DNA from: Bacillus mobilis
GTDB lineage: Bacteria > Bacillota > Bacilli > Bacillales > Bacillaceae_G
Assembly (NCBI RefSeq): GCF_001884045.1
Contig: NZ_MACF01000135.1
Coordinates: 1 to 32,594, forward strand
Length of the DNA: 32,594 nucleotides
Reading direction: 5' to 3'
Part shown: positions 1 through 6,807 of the stretch, one piece after another
Layout: every line of letters begins with the position of its first letter
Position numbering within the stretch: position 1 is the stretch's first letter
The notes under the pieces: model-generated
The model's database searches: none
What the model saw: the letters and a program-made list of their open reading frames with translations, nothing else
Told to the model about the DNA's origin: nothing
Made by a program: the position numbers and the translations under genes

Positions 1-64
1 TATTGATCAGAATCGCTTGTGCTTTATTTGGATAGATACGAAATTTATACGCTTTATTGATCAT
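1..64 (-). CDS. tnpB: TnpB (IS200/IS605-family) N-terminus, cut by window edge
   Basis: Only the first 21 codons lie in the window, reading leftwards off the edge. The start ATG is at 62-64 and is preceded by GGAGGTGAAACCAAGG, a strong ribosome site. The peptide contains AYKFRIYPNKAQAIL, the typical opening of TnpB/OrfB proteins of IS200/IS605 elements. TnpB proteins are RNA-guided DNA nucleases that help the transposon persist and use an RNA from the element's right end, which would lie outside this window. Whether the rest of the gene is intact cannot be seen. Confidence 0.85.
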   Translation of the reverse strand, partial: MINKAYKFRIYPNKAQAILIN

Positions 65-169
65 CCTTGGTTTCACCTCCATTTCGGTATATGTCTATTA
101 TACACCAAACATATATTCGATTGATAGTGAAGTGATTATGACAAATTGTCCGGTAACACTTTACATATG

Positions 170-208
170 TCGAACAATTAAGATGACTTCCTGTCATCTC
201 TTGTTCGA
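170..208. repeat. IS-end hairpin
   Basis: TCGAACAA at 170-177 pairs with TTGTTCGA at 201-208, and GATGAC at 182-187 pairs with GTCATC at 193-198 around a TTCCT loop. Subterminal hairpins are the feature recognised by Y1 transposases of the IS200/IS605 family, and this one lies between tnpB and the inferred element end. It lacks a following T-run, so it is not a good terminator. Confidence 0.6.
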
Positions 209-277
209 AGCCAATTCATCTCCCACCTACTCGCCGGGCTACGTCCTTCACGCTCCTTGAGGAAGGATTCTTCTTGG

Positions 278-403
278 CTAAATTGATAAAAATTTTGCAT
301 AATCCACTTTCACCTTAACTGTTGACACACCAAATACCTTTTCGTAAAATTCGATAGACTTCTCTAAATTCGTAACATTTATGCCAACGTGAACATATCT
401 CAT
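278..403 (-). pseudogene. arsI: arsI/cadI-like VOC lyase gene, truncated by IS insertion
   Basis: The minus-strand frame starts with ATG at 401-403 behind AAAAGGAGGAAGTTGCT and reads MRYVHVGINVTNLEKSIEFY and onward to about residue 39, then hits TAG at 278-280. This is the first beta-alpha-beta module of VOC-fold proteins of the ArsI (C-As lyase) / CadI (cadmium-induced) type, which normally continue to about 140 residues. The frame is lost inside DYAKFL, where the IS sequence begins. It follows arsR directly in the same direction, as in Bacillus arsR-arsI-acr3/arsB-arsC operons; the downstream genes are outside the window or lost. The fragment lacks most metal ligands and should be inactive. 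ArsI versus CadI cannot be settled from this fragment. Confidence 0.8.
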
Positions 404-428
404 AGCAACTTCCTCCTTTTTATATGTT

Positions 429-452
429 ATTAATCAATTTTTTTTGATTAAT
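429..452. promoter_or_regulatory. ArsR-type operator between arsR and arsI
   Basis: ATTAATCAA (429-437) and TTGATTAAT (444-452) form a perfect inverted repeat with a 6-base T spacer. The core AATCAA-N6-TTGATT recurs with identical spacing at two sites upstream of arsR. Its place between arsR and arsI suggests a second promoter or a roadblock site inside the operon. Confidence 0.65.
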
Positions 453-463
453 AGTACAAAATT

Positions 464-769
464 TTAACAACAGCTACCTTTGCCTGTTTTTCTAAAAATA
501 CAACACAATTCTTCTGATAATAAATTGTTTACTTCCGCATCATTTAAATCATAATAACTCCACGTACCTTTTGTTTCTTTTACAATTAAACCTGCATCTA
601 ATAAAATCTTTAAATGATAGGACAACTTAGATTGCGTCATGTCAAAAACCTCTGTTAAATCACATACACAAGTCTGGCCTCGCTGGCAAAGTTCATACAT
701 AATCTCTAAACGCTTCTGATCCGCCAACGCTTTAAACTTTTTCTCATATAACTGAAAATCTTGTGCCAT
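464..769 (-). CDS. arsR: ArsR/SmtB-family arsenical repressor
   Basis: A 101-residue winged-helix repressor of normal ArsR length. DNA-bound repressor is released by As(III)/Sb(III). The metalloid-binding ELCVCDL-type motif is present as TCVCDLTE, with Cys34 and Cys36 in the DNA-recognition region, followed by the recognition helix QSKLSYHLKIL (about 46-56). The C-terminus adds Cys89-Cys90 and Cys100-Cys101, so more than the classical pair of thiols is available. It begins at ATG behind AGGGAGAGTGAACTAAA. It heads the operon that continues into the truncated arsI. With the lyase broken, the protein may survive only as an autoregulated remnant, unless intact efflux genes lie left of the IS. 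Confidence 0.9.
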   Translation of the reverse strand: MAQDFQLYEKKFKALADQKRLEIMYELCQRGQTCVCDLTEVFDMTQSKLSYHLKILLDAGLIVKETKGTWSYYDLNDAEVNNLLSEELCCIFRKTGKGSCC

Positions 770-788
770 TTTAGTTCACTCTCCCTTC

Positions 789-864
789 ATCAACTTTTTT
801 TGATATTTATAGTATATACGCTGATTAATTTATTATGCAACTGATTAATCAAATTTTTTTGATT
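789..864 (-). promoter_or_regulatory. arsR promoter flanked by two ArsR-type operators
   Basis: On the minus strand a -35 TTGCAT (835-840) and -10 TATACT (811-816) are 18 bases apart. On one side lies ATCAA-N6-TTGAT at 789-804... strictly 789-793 and 800-804, on the other AATCAA-N6-TTGATT at 847-852 and 859-864. Both share core and spacing with the site at 429-452. This is the arrangement expected of an autorepressed arsR promoter; binding itself is inferred. Confidence 0.65.
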
Positions 865-901
865 TAGAAAAACTTCCTCACATCATATCTTTGCTACAAC
901 T

Positions 902-947
902 AAAAAGACCATAGCCTTTTCAAAAATAAAAAACTATGGTTCTTTTT
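902..947. terminator. Terminator-like hairpin with A- and T-rich ends
   Basis: AAAAAGACCATAG (902-914) pairs with CTATGGTTCTTTTT (934-947) with one bulged base and a 19-base A-rich loop. It could work in either direction. No gene reads into it from within the window: arsR starts at 769 and reads away, and the DinB-like gene stops at 1302. Confidence 0.45.
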
Positions 948-1030
948 ACAACTTAATAGTTACAATATTTCCGAGGAATGGAGTCTCTATAACTGTTTTA
1001 AATTTTAATTTGACCATTATAGAGTAGTGC

Positions 1031-1240
1031 CCCATCAACATCAAGCTAAGAAAAACAAATACCCCCAAATGAAAAAAATCGATATAACTCTTCGGCAAAT
1101 AAAGACAACTCTTGTTTTTCTTACATATTCATAAAAAGCACGTCATCCTTTCTCATTAACATAAGAGAATAGTAATGTGCTTTTCATTTCAAAAATAGTC
1201 TAAATCCTTAAGTTGATGGTTGTGGAGCGGGACCCCAATA
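1031..1240. repeat. Small inverted-repeat element, copy 1
   Basis: The left edge carries CCCATCAACATCAAGCTAAG followed by an A-rich stretch and CCCCCAAA; the right edge read on the other strand carries GGTCCC then CCATCAACTTAAG. The left motif recurs at 22222-22262 and in both arms of the element at 2676-2815. The interior holds another hairpin (AAAAGCAC at about 1134 with GTGCTTTT near 1180). It has no coding capacity and looks like a non-autonomous mobile repeat, possibly a relict of IS ends. The outer limits are approximate. Confidence 0.45.
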
Positions 1241-1301
1241 AGAACGGTATCTAAGGTTGTATGAGAGGTATTAGTTCCATTCCAAAGGCCTCAGCCGGCG
1301 A

Positions 1302-1811
1302 TTAACTCAAGTACCGATTTCGGATGACCCTCATGTGATGAATTTCGTGTCCTGCGATGCCGTACGCGAGGGCGCGCACCGTAATACCTAGGTCGTTGGC
1401 TGTGCCCTTGCGGGTCCACGCCTCCGCCGGTAGCCCGCGCAGCAATGTGATCGTTGATTGCCGTACGGCCCGGTAGTCTTCGGCCAATTGCGCGGTTGTC
1501 CAACTTCCGAAAGGAGGCATGAATAATTCCTGATCGAAACCAGTCAGAGGCGTCTGGTCCCCTCTTGCGAACCGGAGCAGGCGGTAGGTCATGACACGTT
1601 CCGCATCTGCAATGTGGCCCACGACTTCTTTCAGCGTCCATTTTCCTTCCGCATACCGATATGCGGCCTGGCTTTCGGTCAACGATGCCAGGAGCTCGGT
1701 CATTTGCTTTTCCTGGGCGAACAGAATATCGATGATGTTACCGTCCGGCACCAAACGGATATATTCGCCGGAGTTCCCGGCGTATTCTTCTTCTGAAGGT
1801 CTTTGATTCAT
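1302..1811 (-). CDS. DinB-family (DinB_2/YfiT-like) putative metal-dependent protein
   Basis: A 169-residue four-helix-bundle protein of the DinB/YfiT superfamily. The three-histidine metal site is visible as GHIADAERV (His66) and GHEIHHMRVIRNRYL (His155, His158/159). Family members include thiol-dependent S-transferases and DNA-damage-induced proteins, but the reaction of this one is not known. ATG follows AAGAGGTGAATACGC. Base composition is far richer in G+C than anything else in the window, and third codon positions are largely G or C, so recent transfer from a higher-GC Firmicute such as a Paenibacillus relative is likely. It stands alone next to repeat sequence. Confidence 0.8.
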   Translation of the reverse strand: MNQRPSEEEYAGNSGEYIRLVPDGNIIDILFAQEKQMTELLASLTESQAAYRYAEGKWTLKEVVGHIADAERVMTYRLLRFARGDQTPLTGFDQELFMPPFGSWTTAQLAEDYRAVRQSTITLLRGLPAEAWTRKGTANDLGITVRALAYGIAGHEIHHMRVIRNRYLS

Positions 1812-2352
1812 GCGTATTCACCTCTTTATGTACATATAGAAAATTATAGCACTCGTCTATGTCTAATAAATTCGCGAAATGATAGAACTTCCCTTCTAAT
1901 AATCGAGAATAAGCAACTATTTAGTTGGTCAGTCGCCACACTATCCTGATTCGTTAGCACAATAAAAATTATCTGTTATACAATATTTCGAAGTTATTAA
2001 TATATATAGGTAACACTTTTTTTAATTTAAAGATGGATTTTCAATTATATTTTGAAATGAACCGGAGTAAAACACGCTAATCTAACTACTTTTTTATACA
2101 AGAAGTTATACAAAAAAGAATAGCGAAGATCCCTAGAATCCCCGCTATATCAATGATGTATAAAATCTTGTGTAAGAGATAGATAGACATAGAGACAACA
2201 AATTTAGTAAAAACAAGGATTCTATGAAAAACTTGCTACCGATAATAAGACATTATGTTAATCTCACATGTATAGAATATACAACCAAAATCAAACAACA
2301 TATCATTTCTCTCAAATGATAAAATAGGAAAAAAAAGGGGGTCGGAAAACTA
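1812..2352. other. 540-base AT-rich intergenic region with a doubtful 34-residue ORF
   Basis: No clear gene. On the minus strand, 2086-2190 encodes a 34-residue peptide with one hydrophobic segment (AGILGIFAILFCI) and a basic end (CIKK), a shape seen in type I toxins and small membrane proteins. There is no good ribosome site before its ATG, so I do not call it a gene. Confidence 0.3.
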
Positions 2353-2550
2353 ATGGAAGACTCTATGTTTGCGTTTCGAGTTGTTTTCAATGCACTAACA
2401 TCATTCTTTTCCAACGGGGTCTGGGTCGTTTTGTTCTTCTTCTTGTTAAATAAAACGTATGAAAACAAAACTTTCAGAACAGCATCGAGTATTATTACTG
2501 TTGTTGTCTTAGTATTTTATTTGTTTTATTGCATTCGGAATAGCATGTAA
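2353..2550 (+). CDS. Small two-TM membrane protein, unknown function
   Basis: A 65-residue protein starting at ATG behind AAAAGGGGGTCGG, with a somewhat long spacer. Residues about 13-32 (FNALTSFFSNGVWVVLFFFLL) and 44-60 are hydrophobic and are joined by a short polar loop with KTYENKTFRT, giving a probable hairpin in the membrane. A strong intrinsic terminator at 2609-2640 follows on the same strand, which supports its being transcribed. I do not recognise the family. It is flanked by repeat elements and may be a group-specific orphan. Confidence 0.5.
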   Translation: MEDSMFAFRVVFNALTSFFSNGVWVVLFFFLLNKTYENKTFRTASSIITVVVLVFYLFYCIRNSM

Positions 2551-2608
2551 TGCCTTTCTTTGAATAAGAGAGGTTTACTTTACTTCCAATACCGAGAATT
2601 ATGTAAAT

Positions 2609-2640
2609 AAGCTGTCCATGTGGACAGCTTATTGTTTTTT
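2609..2640 (+). terminator. Rho-independent terminator
   Basis: AAGCTGTCCA (2609-2618) and TGGACAGCTT (2621-2630) form a perfect 10-bp stem with a two-base turn, followed by ATTGTTTTTT. It closes the small membrane protein gene. Confidence 0.85.
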
Positions 2641-2675
2641 TGCTTAGCGTGCAAAATTCGCGTCTTGTTGGCGGT

Positions 2676-2815
2676 ACCCCATTGCCATCAACCTAAGATT
2701 TTATAGCACCCCCAAAACGGAATTTTGTACTATCTTGTAACAAAATGCTCATTTTTTCGTTTTGAGGTATTTGCGTTTCTTAGTCTGATGGTGATGTGGT
2801 GGGACCCAAAACAGT
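2676..2815. repeat. Small inverted-repeat element, copy 2 (imperfect hairpin)
   Basis: The left arm contains CCATCAACCTAAGATTTTAT then CCCCCAAAACG; the right arm, read on the minus strand, contains CCATCAGACTAAGAAACGCA then ACCTCAAAACG. The two arms can pair over roughly 50 bases with mismatches, leaving a loop around 2735. The arms share their core with 1031-1240 and 22222-22262. The layout is that of a miniature non-autonomous element with no coding capacity. Confidence 0.55.
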
Positions 2816-2874
2816 ACAATTTTATTTCAAAGACACAACGATCTTACTACACACTTTTTATTTATCCCACACTC

Positions 2875-4731
2875 TCATCTGCTAGTATTACTATTTTTTA
2901 TTACTAATGTTGCCGTTTCACTCGGATGGCTAAGAGGAAAATGATGGCCATATGGAACAAAATCAACCTTACCAAGATGCGATGGAGCAGAATAGCCTCT
3001 GTCATAATCCCCCCAAATAATGTGAAGATTATACTTTGTTACTTCATTGAAATCACCTTGATCGTTTTTCAGTAGTAAACTATTAAGCTGAACCGTAGTA
3101 TTTAAAATTCTAGGAGAAGTAAAACTGTTCCTTATTTTTTCGATATAATGTTCAGGGATGCTCTCCATACTTTCAAACAAACCATTACTTAATAAATATC
3201 GCCCTATGAAATTAGTAGTTGCCAGTTTTAATGTCCATTTGTTCATAAATTGAGGAACATTTAGCGATGTAGCATTTTTTTTAATAACAGGTGGCTGAAG
3301 TAAAGTGATTGAATACTTCTGATCTATGTACTCTTGTACCAATGCTTCCAGAAGAATAAACGCACCGAATGAATGGCCAATTAGATGTGCACCATGAGTA
3401 GCTTTCTCCAATAACTTTTTCACTACATTCAAATAGATATCTAGAAGATTTTTCTCTCGTTTAAAAGGAGAACGTCCCAAACCTGGAAGATCCAAGATCC
3501 ATACAGGTTGACCAGTTTTTTCATGAAGCTCTTGTGCTAAAGGAAATAAATCCTCTCCATCACTCAATAAACCATGTAATAAAATAAATGGTTTACCCTC
3601 TCCTTGTAATTGATAAAGGGTAGTGTTATCGCATAATGTTCGTTTAAATAAATGATTATGCTGGCCATTTTGATATATCATTCGATAATCCAGATCTGCT
3701 ACTACGGCAGGGAAAAATTTTATTACACTCGTCTCCTTAAACCAATCTCCTCCCATAATTTTTTTCGCTGAAACATTTGAAAATTTTCGTTTTGTAATAA
3801 AATTCAGTCCATCCGAAGGAATTTTTGTTATTTTACTTACTCCACTATTCATAATTGCTTTCATAAGTGGCATTGGGACAGAGATTTTTGGTGCCCTCAT
3901 ATTCATACTTTCCGACATAATACTTAATAATTCAGCAATGTTCTGATCGTGCTGTTTGTCTTCAACAAGTGTATATGTTTGAATAGTCGGTTGTTCCAAT
4001 CTGAAAACCTGCACAATAAACTTCGCAAGCTCATCGTTTGAAATAAGTGGTAACCTATATCCCTTACCTCCAGGAATCACTGGCATGAGCCCTCTTCGCA
4101 TACTCATCACAAGCAAACCTAATCCTGCTATCTGCTCTGTACTCCCTGTTTTACTACTACCGACTACAGTTGGCGGATTAATTACAGAAAGCGGATAACC
4201 TACCGCTGATGCCTGGTGACGGATATAAAGATCTGCTAAAAATTTTGTTCTCTCATATGGATTTTTTATTTTCAAATCATTGTTTCCTTCTTTAAACGCA
4301 TCAATTGCAATCTTGCTATTTTGATCATCAAAGGGACTCATATAACCTACAACATGAATAAATTGTTGCAAGCCCTTCAATTGATGAATACTTTTAGCTA
4401 ATTCACTAATATGTTTTGCACCATTTAAAAATACGGAAGATGCCTCTTTATTTGTCGCTTGAATATCCATGGGGCCTCCTGCGTGAATAATCACATCCGT
4501 TTTCAATACCCTCTCCTTATCTTCAGCACTTAGACCTAAATCTATTTTCGTCAAATCACCTTCAATAAAGTGCATAACTGCCTTTTGTAAGATGCCTCTT
4601 TCTTGAAAAAGGCGTATTGCTTTACTTTTCGACCTCACTAAAAGAAGGATTTTAACATCCTCTTTGGCTAATTCTTTCACTAATTGCTTTCCAATAAAGC
4701 CTGTTCCACCAATTAAAAATACTGTTCTCAT
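2875..4731 (-). CDS. Fusion of extended SDR (NAD-dependent epimerase/reductase) and alpha/beta hydrolase
   Basis: A 618-residue two-domain enzyme. The N-terminal half (about 1-300) is an extended/atypical SDR of the epimerase/fatty acyl reductase-like kind: dinucleotide motif GGTGFIG at 8-14 and active-site Tyr159-x3-Lys163 in NPYERTKFL. The C-terminal half (about 370-615) is an alpha/beta hydrolase: oxyanion HG at 386-387, nucleophile elbow GHSFG with Ser454, acid Asp575 or Asp577 in IIWGDYDRG, and His596/597 in YGHHFPL. Both catalytic sets look complete, so it may reduce or oxidise an acyl or alcohol intermediate and hydrolyse an ester; the substrate is unknown. A TetR regulator lies directly upstream and both carry the same operator, which suggests induction by a hydrophobic ligand. 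ATG follows AATGGAGGTCTTAT. Confidence 0.85.
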   Translation of the reverse strand: MRTVFLIGGTGFIGKQLVKELAKEDVKILLLVRSKSKAIRLFQERGILQKAVMHFIEGDLTKIDLGLSAEDKERVLKTDVIIHAGGPMDIQATNKEASSVFLNGAKHISELAKSIHQLKGLQQFIHVVGYMSPFDDQNSKIAIDAFKEGNNDLKIKNPYERTKFLADLYIRHQASAVGYPLSVINPPTVVGSSKTGSTEQIAGLGLLVMSMRRGLMPVIPGGKGYRLPLISNDELAKFIVQVFRLEQPTIQTYTLVEDKQHDQNIAELLSIMSESMNMRAPKISVPMPLMKAIMNSGVSKITKIPSDGLNFITKRKFSNVSAKKIMGGDWFKETSVIKFFPAVVADLDYRMIYQNGQHNHLFKRTLCDNTTLYQLQGEGKPFILLHGLLSDGEDLFPLAQELHEKTGQPVWILDLPGLGRSPFKREKNLLDIYLNVVKKLLEKATHGAHLIGHSFGAFILLEALVQEYIDQKYSITLLQPPVIKKNATSLNVPQFMNKWTLKLATTNFIGRYLLSNGLFESMESIPEHYIEKIRNSFTSPRILNTTVQLNSLLLKNDQGDFNEVTKYNLHIIWGDYDRGYSAPSHLGKVDFVPYGHHFPLSHPSETATLVIKNSNTSR

Positions 4732-4745
4732 ATAAGACCTCCATT

Positions 4746-4763
4746 TAGTACTATACAGTACTA
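4746..4763. promoter_or_regulatory. TetR-type operator before the SDR-hydrolase gene
   Basis: TAGTACT and AGTACTA are separated by ATAC. The same palindrome, with one changed base, precedes the tetR gene (5377-5394). On the minus strand it overlaps a -10 like TATAGT (4750-4755), so bound repressor would block RNA polymerase. Confidence 0.75.
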
Positions 4764-4772
4764 ATTTGATGT

Positions 4773-4799
4773 AAAAAAAATGCTTCTTTTATCGAAGCA
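4773..4799 (-). terminator. Intrinsic terminator overlapping the tetR stop codon
   Basis: On the minus strand TGCTTC (4794-4799) pairs with GAAGCA (4781-4786), followed by eight T. The loop contains the TAA stop of tetR. It separates tetR transcription from the promoter of the next gene even though the two genes are only 57 bases apart. Confidence 0.75.
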
Positions 4800-5373
4800 A
4801 TTTTAAAAAATGATCTGCTGTTTTCGTGATTACAGTTGCATCCTTCAATGTTTCTGAAATAAATAACGCTCCTTCAAGATTTGTAATAAAAAGGGATGCA
4901 ACCTCATCAATATTAATCGTATTTCTGAATTCTCCATTCTCTACCCCTTGTTTAAGTAATAGAGAAACTTTCTTTTGTAATCCTGTAAAAAAAAGACCTA
5001 TTTTTTCTTTTATTTGTGTGGCCTGTTTAGGACTTTGAATATAAAGAGTAATAAATGGACAGCTCCCCTTATACTCTCTCGACTGAACTCCTTGTGATAA
5101 TTGTTTTAAAAACAGTTGGATACGATCTTCAACTAAAAATTGGTTCTGAGAAAGTACGTCATCAATTGCAGATTGATACATTTCAATCCAATAATCAACG
5201 ACCCCTTCTAATAGTACTTCCTTATTAGAAAAGTGATAATACACATTAGACTTTGAAACTTTGCTTACACGTACTAATTCATCCATACTTGTATAAGCAA
5301 ACCCTTTTTCTAAAAATAATGTTGCAGCTACTTCAATCACACGTTTTTGATTCATTAATTTTACCTTTGTCAT
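4789..5373 (-). CDS. TetR/AcrR-family repressor
   Basis: A 194-residue one-component regulator. The N-terminal helix-turn-helix (about 11-55) reads EVAATLFLEKGF, then VSKVSKSNVYYHFSNKEVLL, the standard TetR signature; the rest is the helical ligand-binding and dimer domain. It lies upstream of the SDR-hydrolase fusion on the same strand. Its own promoter and that of the fusion carry the same palindrome, so autorepression and control of the neighbour are likely. ATG is at 5371-5373; a second in-frame Met is six codons in (MNQKRV), so the exact start is uncertain. The ligand is unknown. Confidence 0.85.
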   Translation of the reverse strand: MTKVKLMNQKRVIEVAATLFLEKGFAYTSMDELVRVSKVSKSNVYYHFSNKEVLLEGVVDYWIEMYQSAIDDVLSQNQFLVEDRIQLFLKQLSQGVQSREYKGSCPFITLYIQSPKQATQIKEKIGLFFTGLQKKVSLLLKQGVENGEFRNTINIDEVASLFITNLEGALFISETLKDATVITKTADHFLKLLR

Positions 5374-5376
5374 AAC

Positions 5377-5409
5377 TAGAACTATATAGTACTAATTTAA
5401 ATGTTGCAA
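5377..5409 (-). promoter_or_regulatory. tetR promoter with overlapping operator
   Basis: On the minus strand TTGCAA (5404-5409) and TATAGT (5381-5386) are 17 bases apart, a good sigma-A promoter. The palindrome TAGAACT-N4-AGTACTA (5377-5394) covers the -10. It matches the operator at 4746-4763. Confidence 0.7.
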
Positions 5410-5496
5410 GCATGTATCTTAATTTTGAAAAAATTTTGATTAAAAAAATTCTACTAACATTGATTTTACTGCAAAAAAATCTTAGCATCAGTGTTA

Positions 5497-5533
5497 CGCA
5501 AAAAAGAAAAGGAGTGGATCCCCCCACTCCCTT
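5497..5533 (-). terminator. Intrinsic terminator of the M20 amidohydrolase gene
   Basis: On the minus strand GGAGTGG and CCACTCC pair around a short loop (stem halves at 5524-5530 and 5511-5517), followed by TTTTCTTTTTT. It lies just after the M20 stop codon. Confidence 0.75.
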
Positions 5534-5540
5534 TAACCAT

Positions 5541-6746
5541 CTACCCCTGATTCCTCTGCACCTCTCTAAACTCCTCCTTCACCTTCTCTAACAACCCTTC
5601 TTCCGTAATTAATCGATACGCTGTATTTGCTAGTGCTTTTGCGGATGTAATTAATGCTTTATCTCCTAATTCTGAACGTGCTGCTTCTCTAAATTCATTC
5701 GTATGTGCAATTAAATTGTCTGGACCGATTTTAATGTATGGGTGAATTGTTGGTACGACTTGACTTACGTTTCCTGCGTCTGTTGAGCCGATGCCAAATC
5801 TTTCTTTCCTATTTACGTCCTCACCTTGTAATTCTAGTTCTTCGGCTACGACGTCATTAAATGTTTTTGTTACGAGTAGTTCATCGATTTCATTTTGGAA
5901 TTGATGAATTTTCACTTTCGTACCTGTTGCTAGTGCTGCTCCCTCTGCGATATTTCTTACTTTCTCTGTTACTTCCGCACATCTCTGTCTCGTTGCTGCG
6001 CGGATGAAGAACCTTGCTGCGGCATAGTCAGGAATAATATTCGGTGCTTTTCCACCCTCAGTAATAACGCCATGAATTTTCACATCTGACGGAAGTTGTT
6101 GGCGAAGTGCGTTAATGCTGTTATACAGCTGGATAATCGCATCTAATGCGTTAATTCCTTCTTCTGGTGAAGCTGCGGCGTGAGCTGTTTTTCCGTAAAA
6201 ATGAAAATCAAGTGGATCGACTGCTAGTGAAGGGCTCGTTGTCGCAGTTTTTCCGCTCGGATGAATCATAAGTGCCGCATCGATATCTTTAAATAAACCA
6301 GCTTTTACATAACTCGCTTTCGCACTACCGTTTGGCCCTCCTTCTTCAGCCGGAGTACCAAACACAACAACTTCCCCGCCAATTTCTTCAAGCGTTTCTG
6401 ATAATGCGATCGCTGCCGCAACGCTAATTGTGCCAATTAAATTGTGACCACACGCATGACCGAGTCCTGGTAAAGCATCATACTCAGCTAAAAATGCGAT
6501 AACTGGTCCTTGTTTTCCTGAACTTTTTCGCGCGATAAAACCTGTTTCATGTCCAGCTATATTGTGTTGTAATTGAAAACCTGCGCTTCCTAGTAATAAA
6601 CTCAACGTTCTTGATGCGTAAAACTCTTGGTTACCAATCTCCGGATTCGCATGAATATCGTGACTTGTTTCTATGTACTTTTCCTTATTTCTTTCAATAC
6701 TCTCTTCAATTATTTTCCTTTGTGACGTTACTCCTGTCGCTCCCAT
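5541..6746 (-). CDS. M20-family amidohydrolase / aminoacylase-like peptidase under S-box control
   Basis: A 401-residue cytosolic M20D metallohydrolase of normal length. Metal ligands are visible as GHACGHN (Cys99, His101), PAEEGG (Glu134, Glu135), MIHPSG (His162) and the dimerisation-domain His189 in GKTAHAAASPEEG. The segment around GGKAPNIIPDYA is typical of AbgB/HipO-like N-acyl amino acid hydrolases. The gene is preceded by a SAM-I riboswitch and its terminator, so it is expressed when S-adenosylmethionine is low. The likely role is release of a sulfur amino acid from an N-acylated or amide-linked form, as an additional methionine/cysteine source; substrate is inference. ATG follows AAGGGGGAAGAAAA. 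The gene is monocistronic. Confidence 0.85.
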   Translation of the reverse strand: MGATGVTSQRKIIEESIERNKEKYIETSHDIHANPEIGNQEFYASRTLSLLLGSAGFQLQHNIAGHETGFIARKSSGKQGPVIAFLAEYDALPGLGHACGHNLIGTISVAAAIALSETLEEIGGEVVVFGTPAEEGGPNGSAKASYVKAGLFKDIDAALMIHPSGKTATTSPSLAVDPLDFHFYGKTAHAAASPEEGINALDAIIQLYNSINALRQQLPSDVKIHGVITEGGKAPNIIPDYAAARFFIRAATRQRCAEVTEKVRNIAEGAALATGTKVKIHQFQNEIDELLVTKTFNDVVAEELELQGEDVNRKERFGIGSTDAGNVSQVVPTIHPYIKIGPDNLIAHTNEFREAARSELGDKALITSAKALANTAYRLITEEGLLEKVKEEFREVQRNQG

Positions 6747-6772
6747 TTTTCTTCCCCCTTATATTTTCACAT

Positions 6773-6807
6773 AAAAAAGCCTCTTTCTAAAAGATAGAAA
6801 GAGGCTT
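6773..6807 (-). terminator. S-box-controlled intrinsic terminator
   Basis: On the minus strand AAGCCTCTTTCTA (6795-6807) pairs with TAGAAAGAGGCTT (6777-6789), a 13-bp perfect stem with a 5-base loop, followed by a T-run. It is the expression platform of the riboswitch. Confidence 0.92.

Larger units (their letters stand above)
1..282 (-). mobile_element. IS200/IS605-family element, tnpB-proximal end
   Basis: The stretch from the tnpB start to the point where the arsI-like frame is lost (about 282) is foreign to the ars operon. Read on the minus strand it is about 218 bases of left-end sequence and includes a strong hairpin (170-208). The arsI side of the junction reads TTTTTAT, the sort of T-rich tetra/pentanucleotide these elements insert next to; that it is the target/TAM is inference. 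A short open frame at 178-282 (contains KEREGRSPASRWEMN) ends at the hairpin and could be the 3' remnant of a second tnpB, so two nested elements are possible. No tnpA is visible. Confidence 0.6.

Noticed and set aside
1291-1641. 116-codon frame overlapping the DinB gene on the same strand
   Set aside because: It is a shadow frame in GC-rich DNA; the DinB frame has a ribosome site and conserved His motifs.
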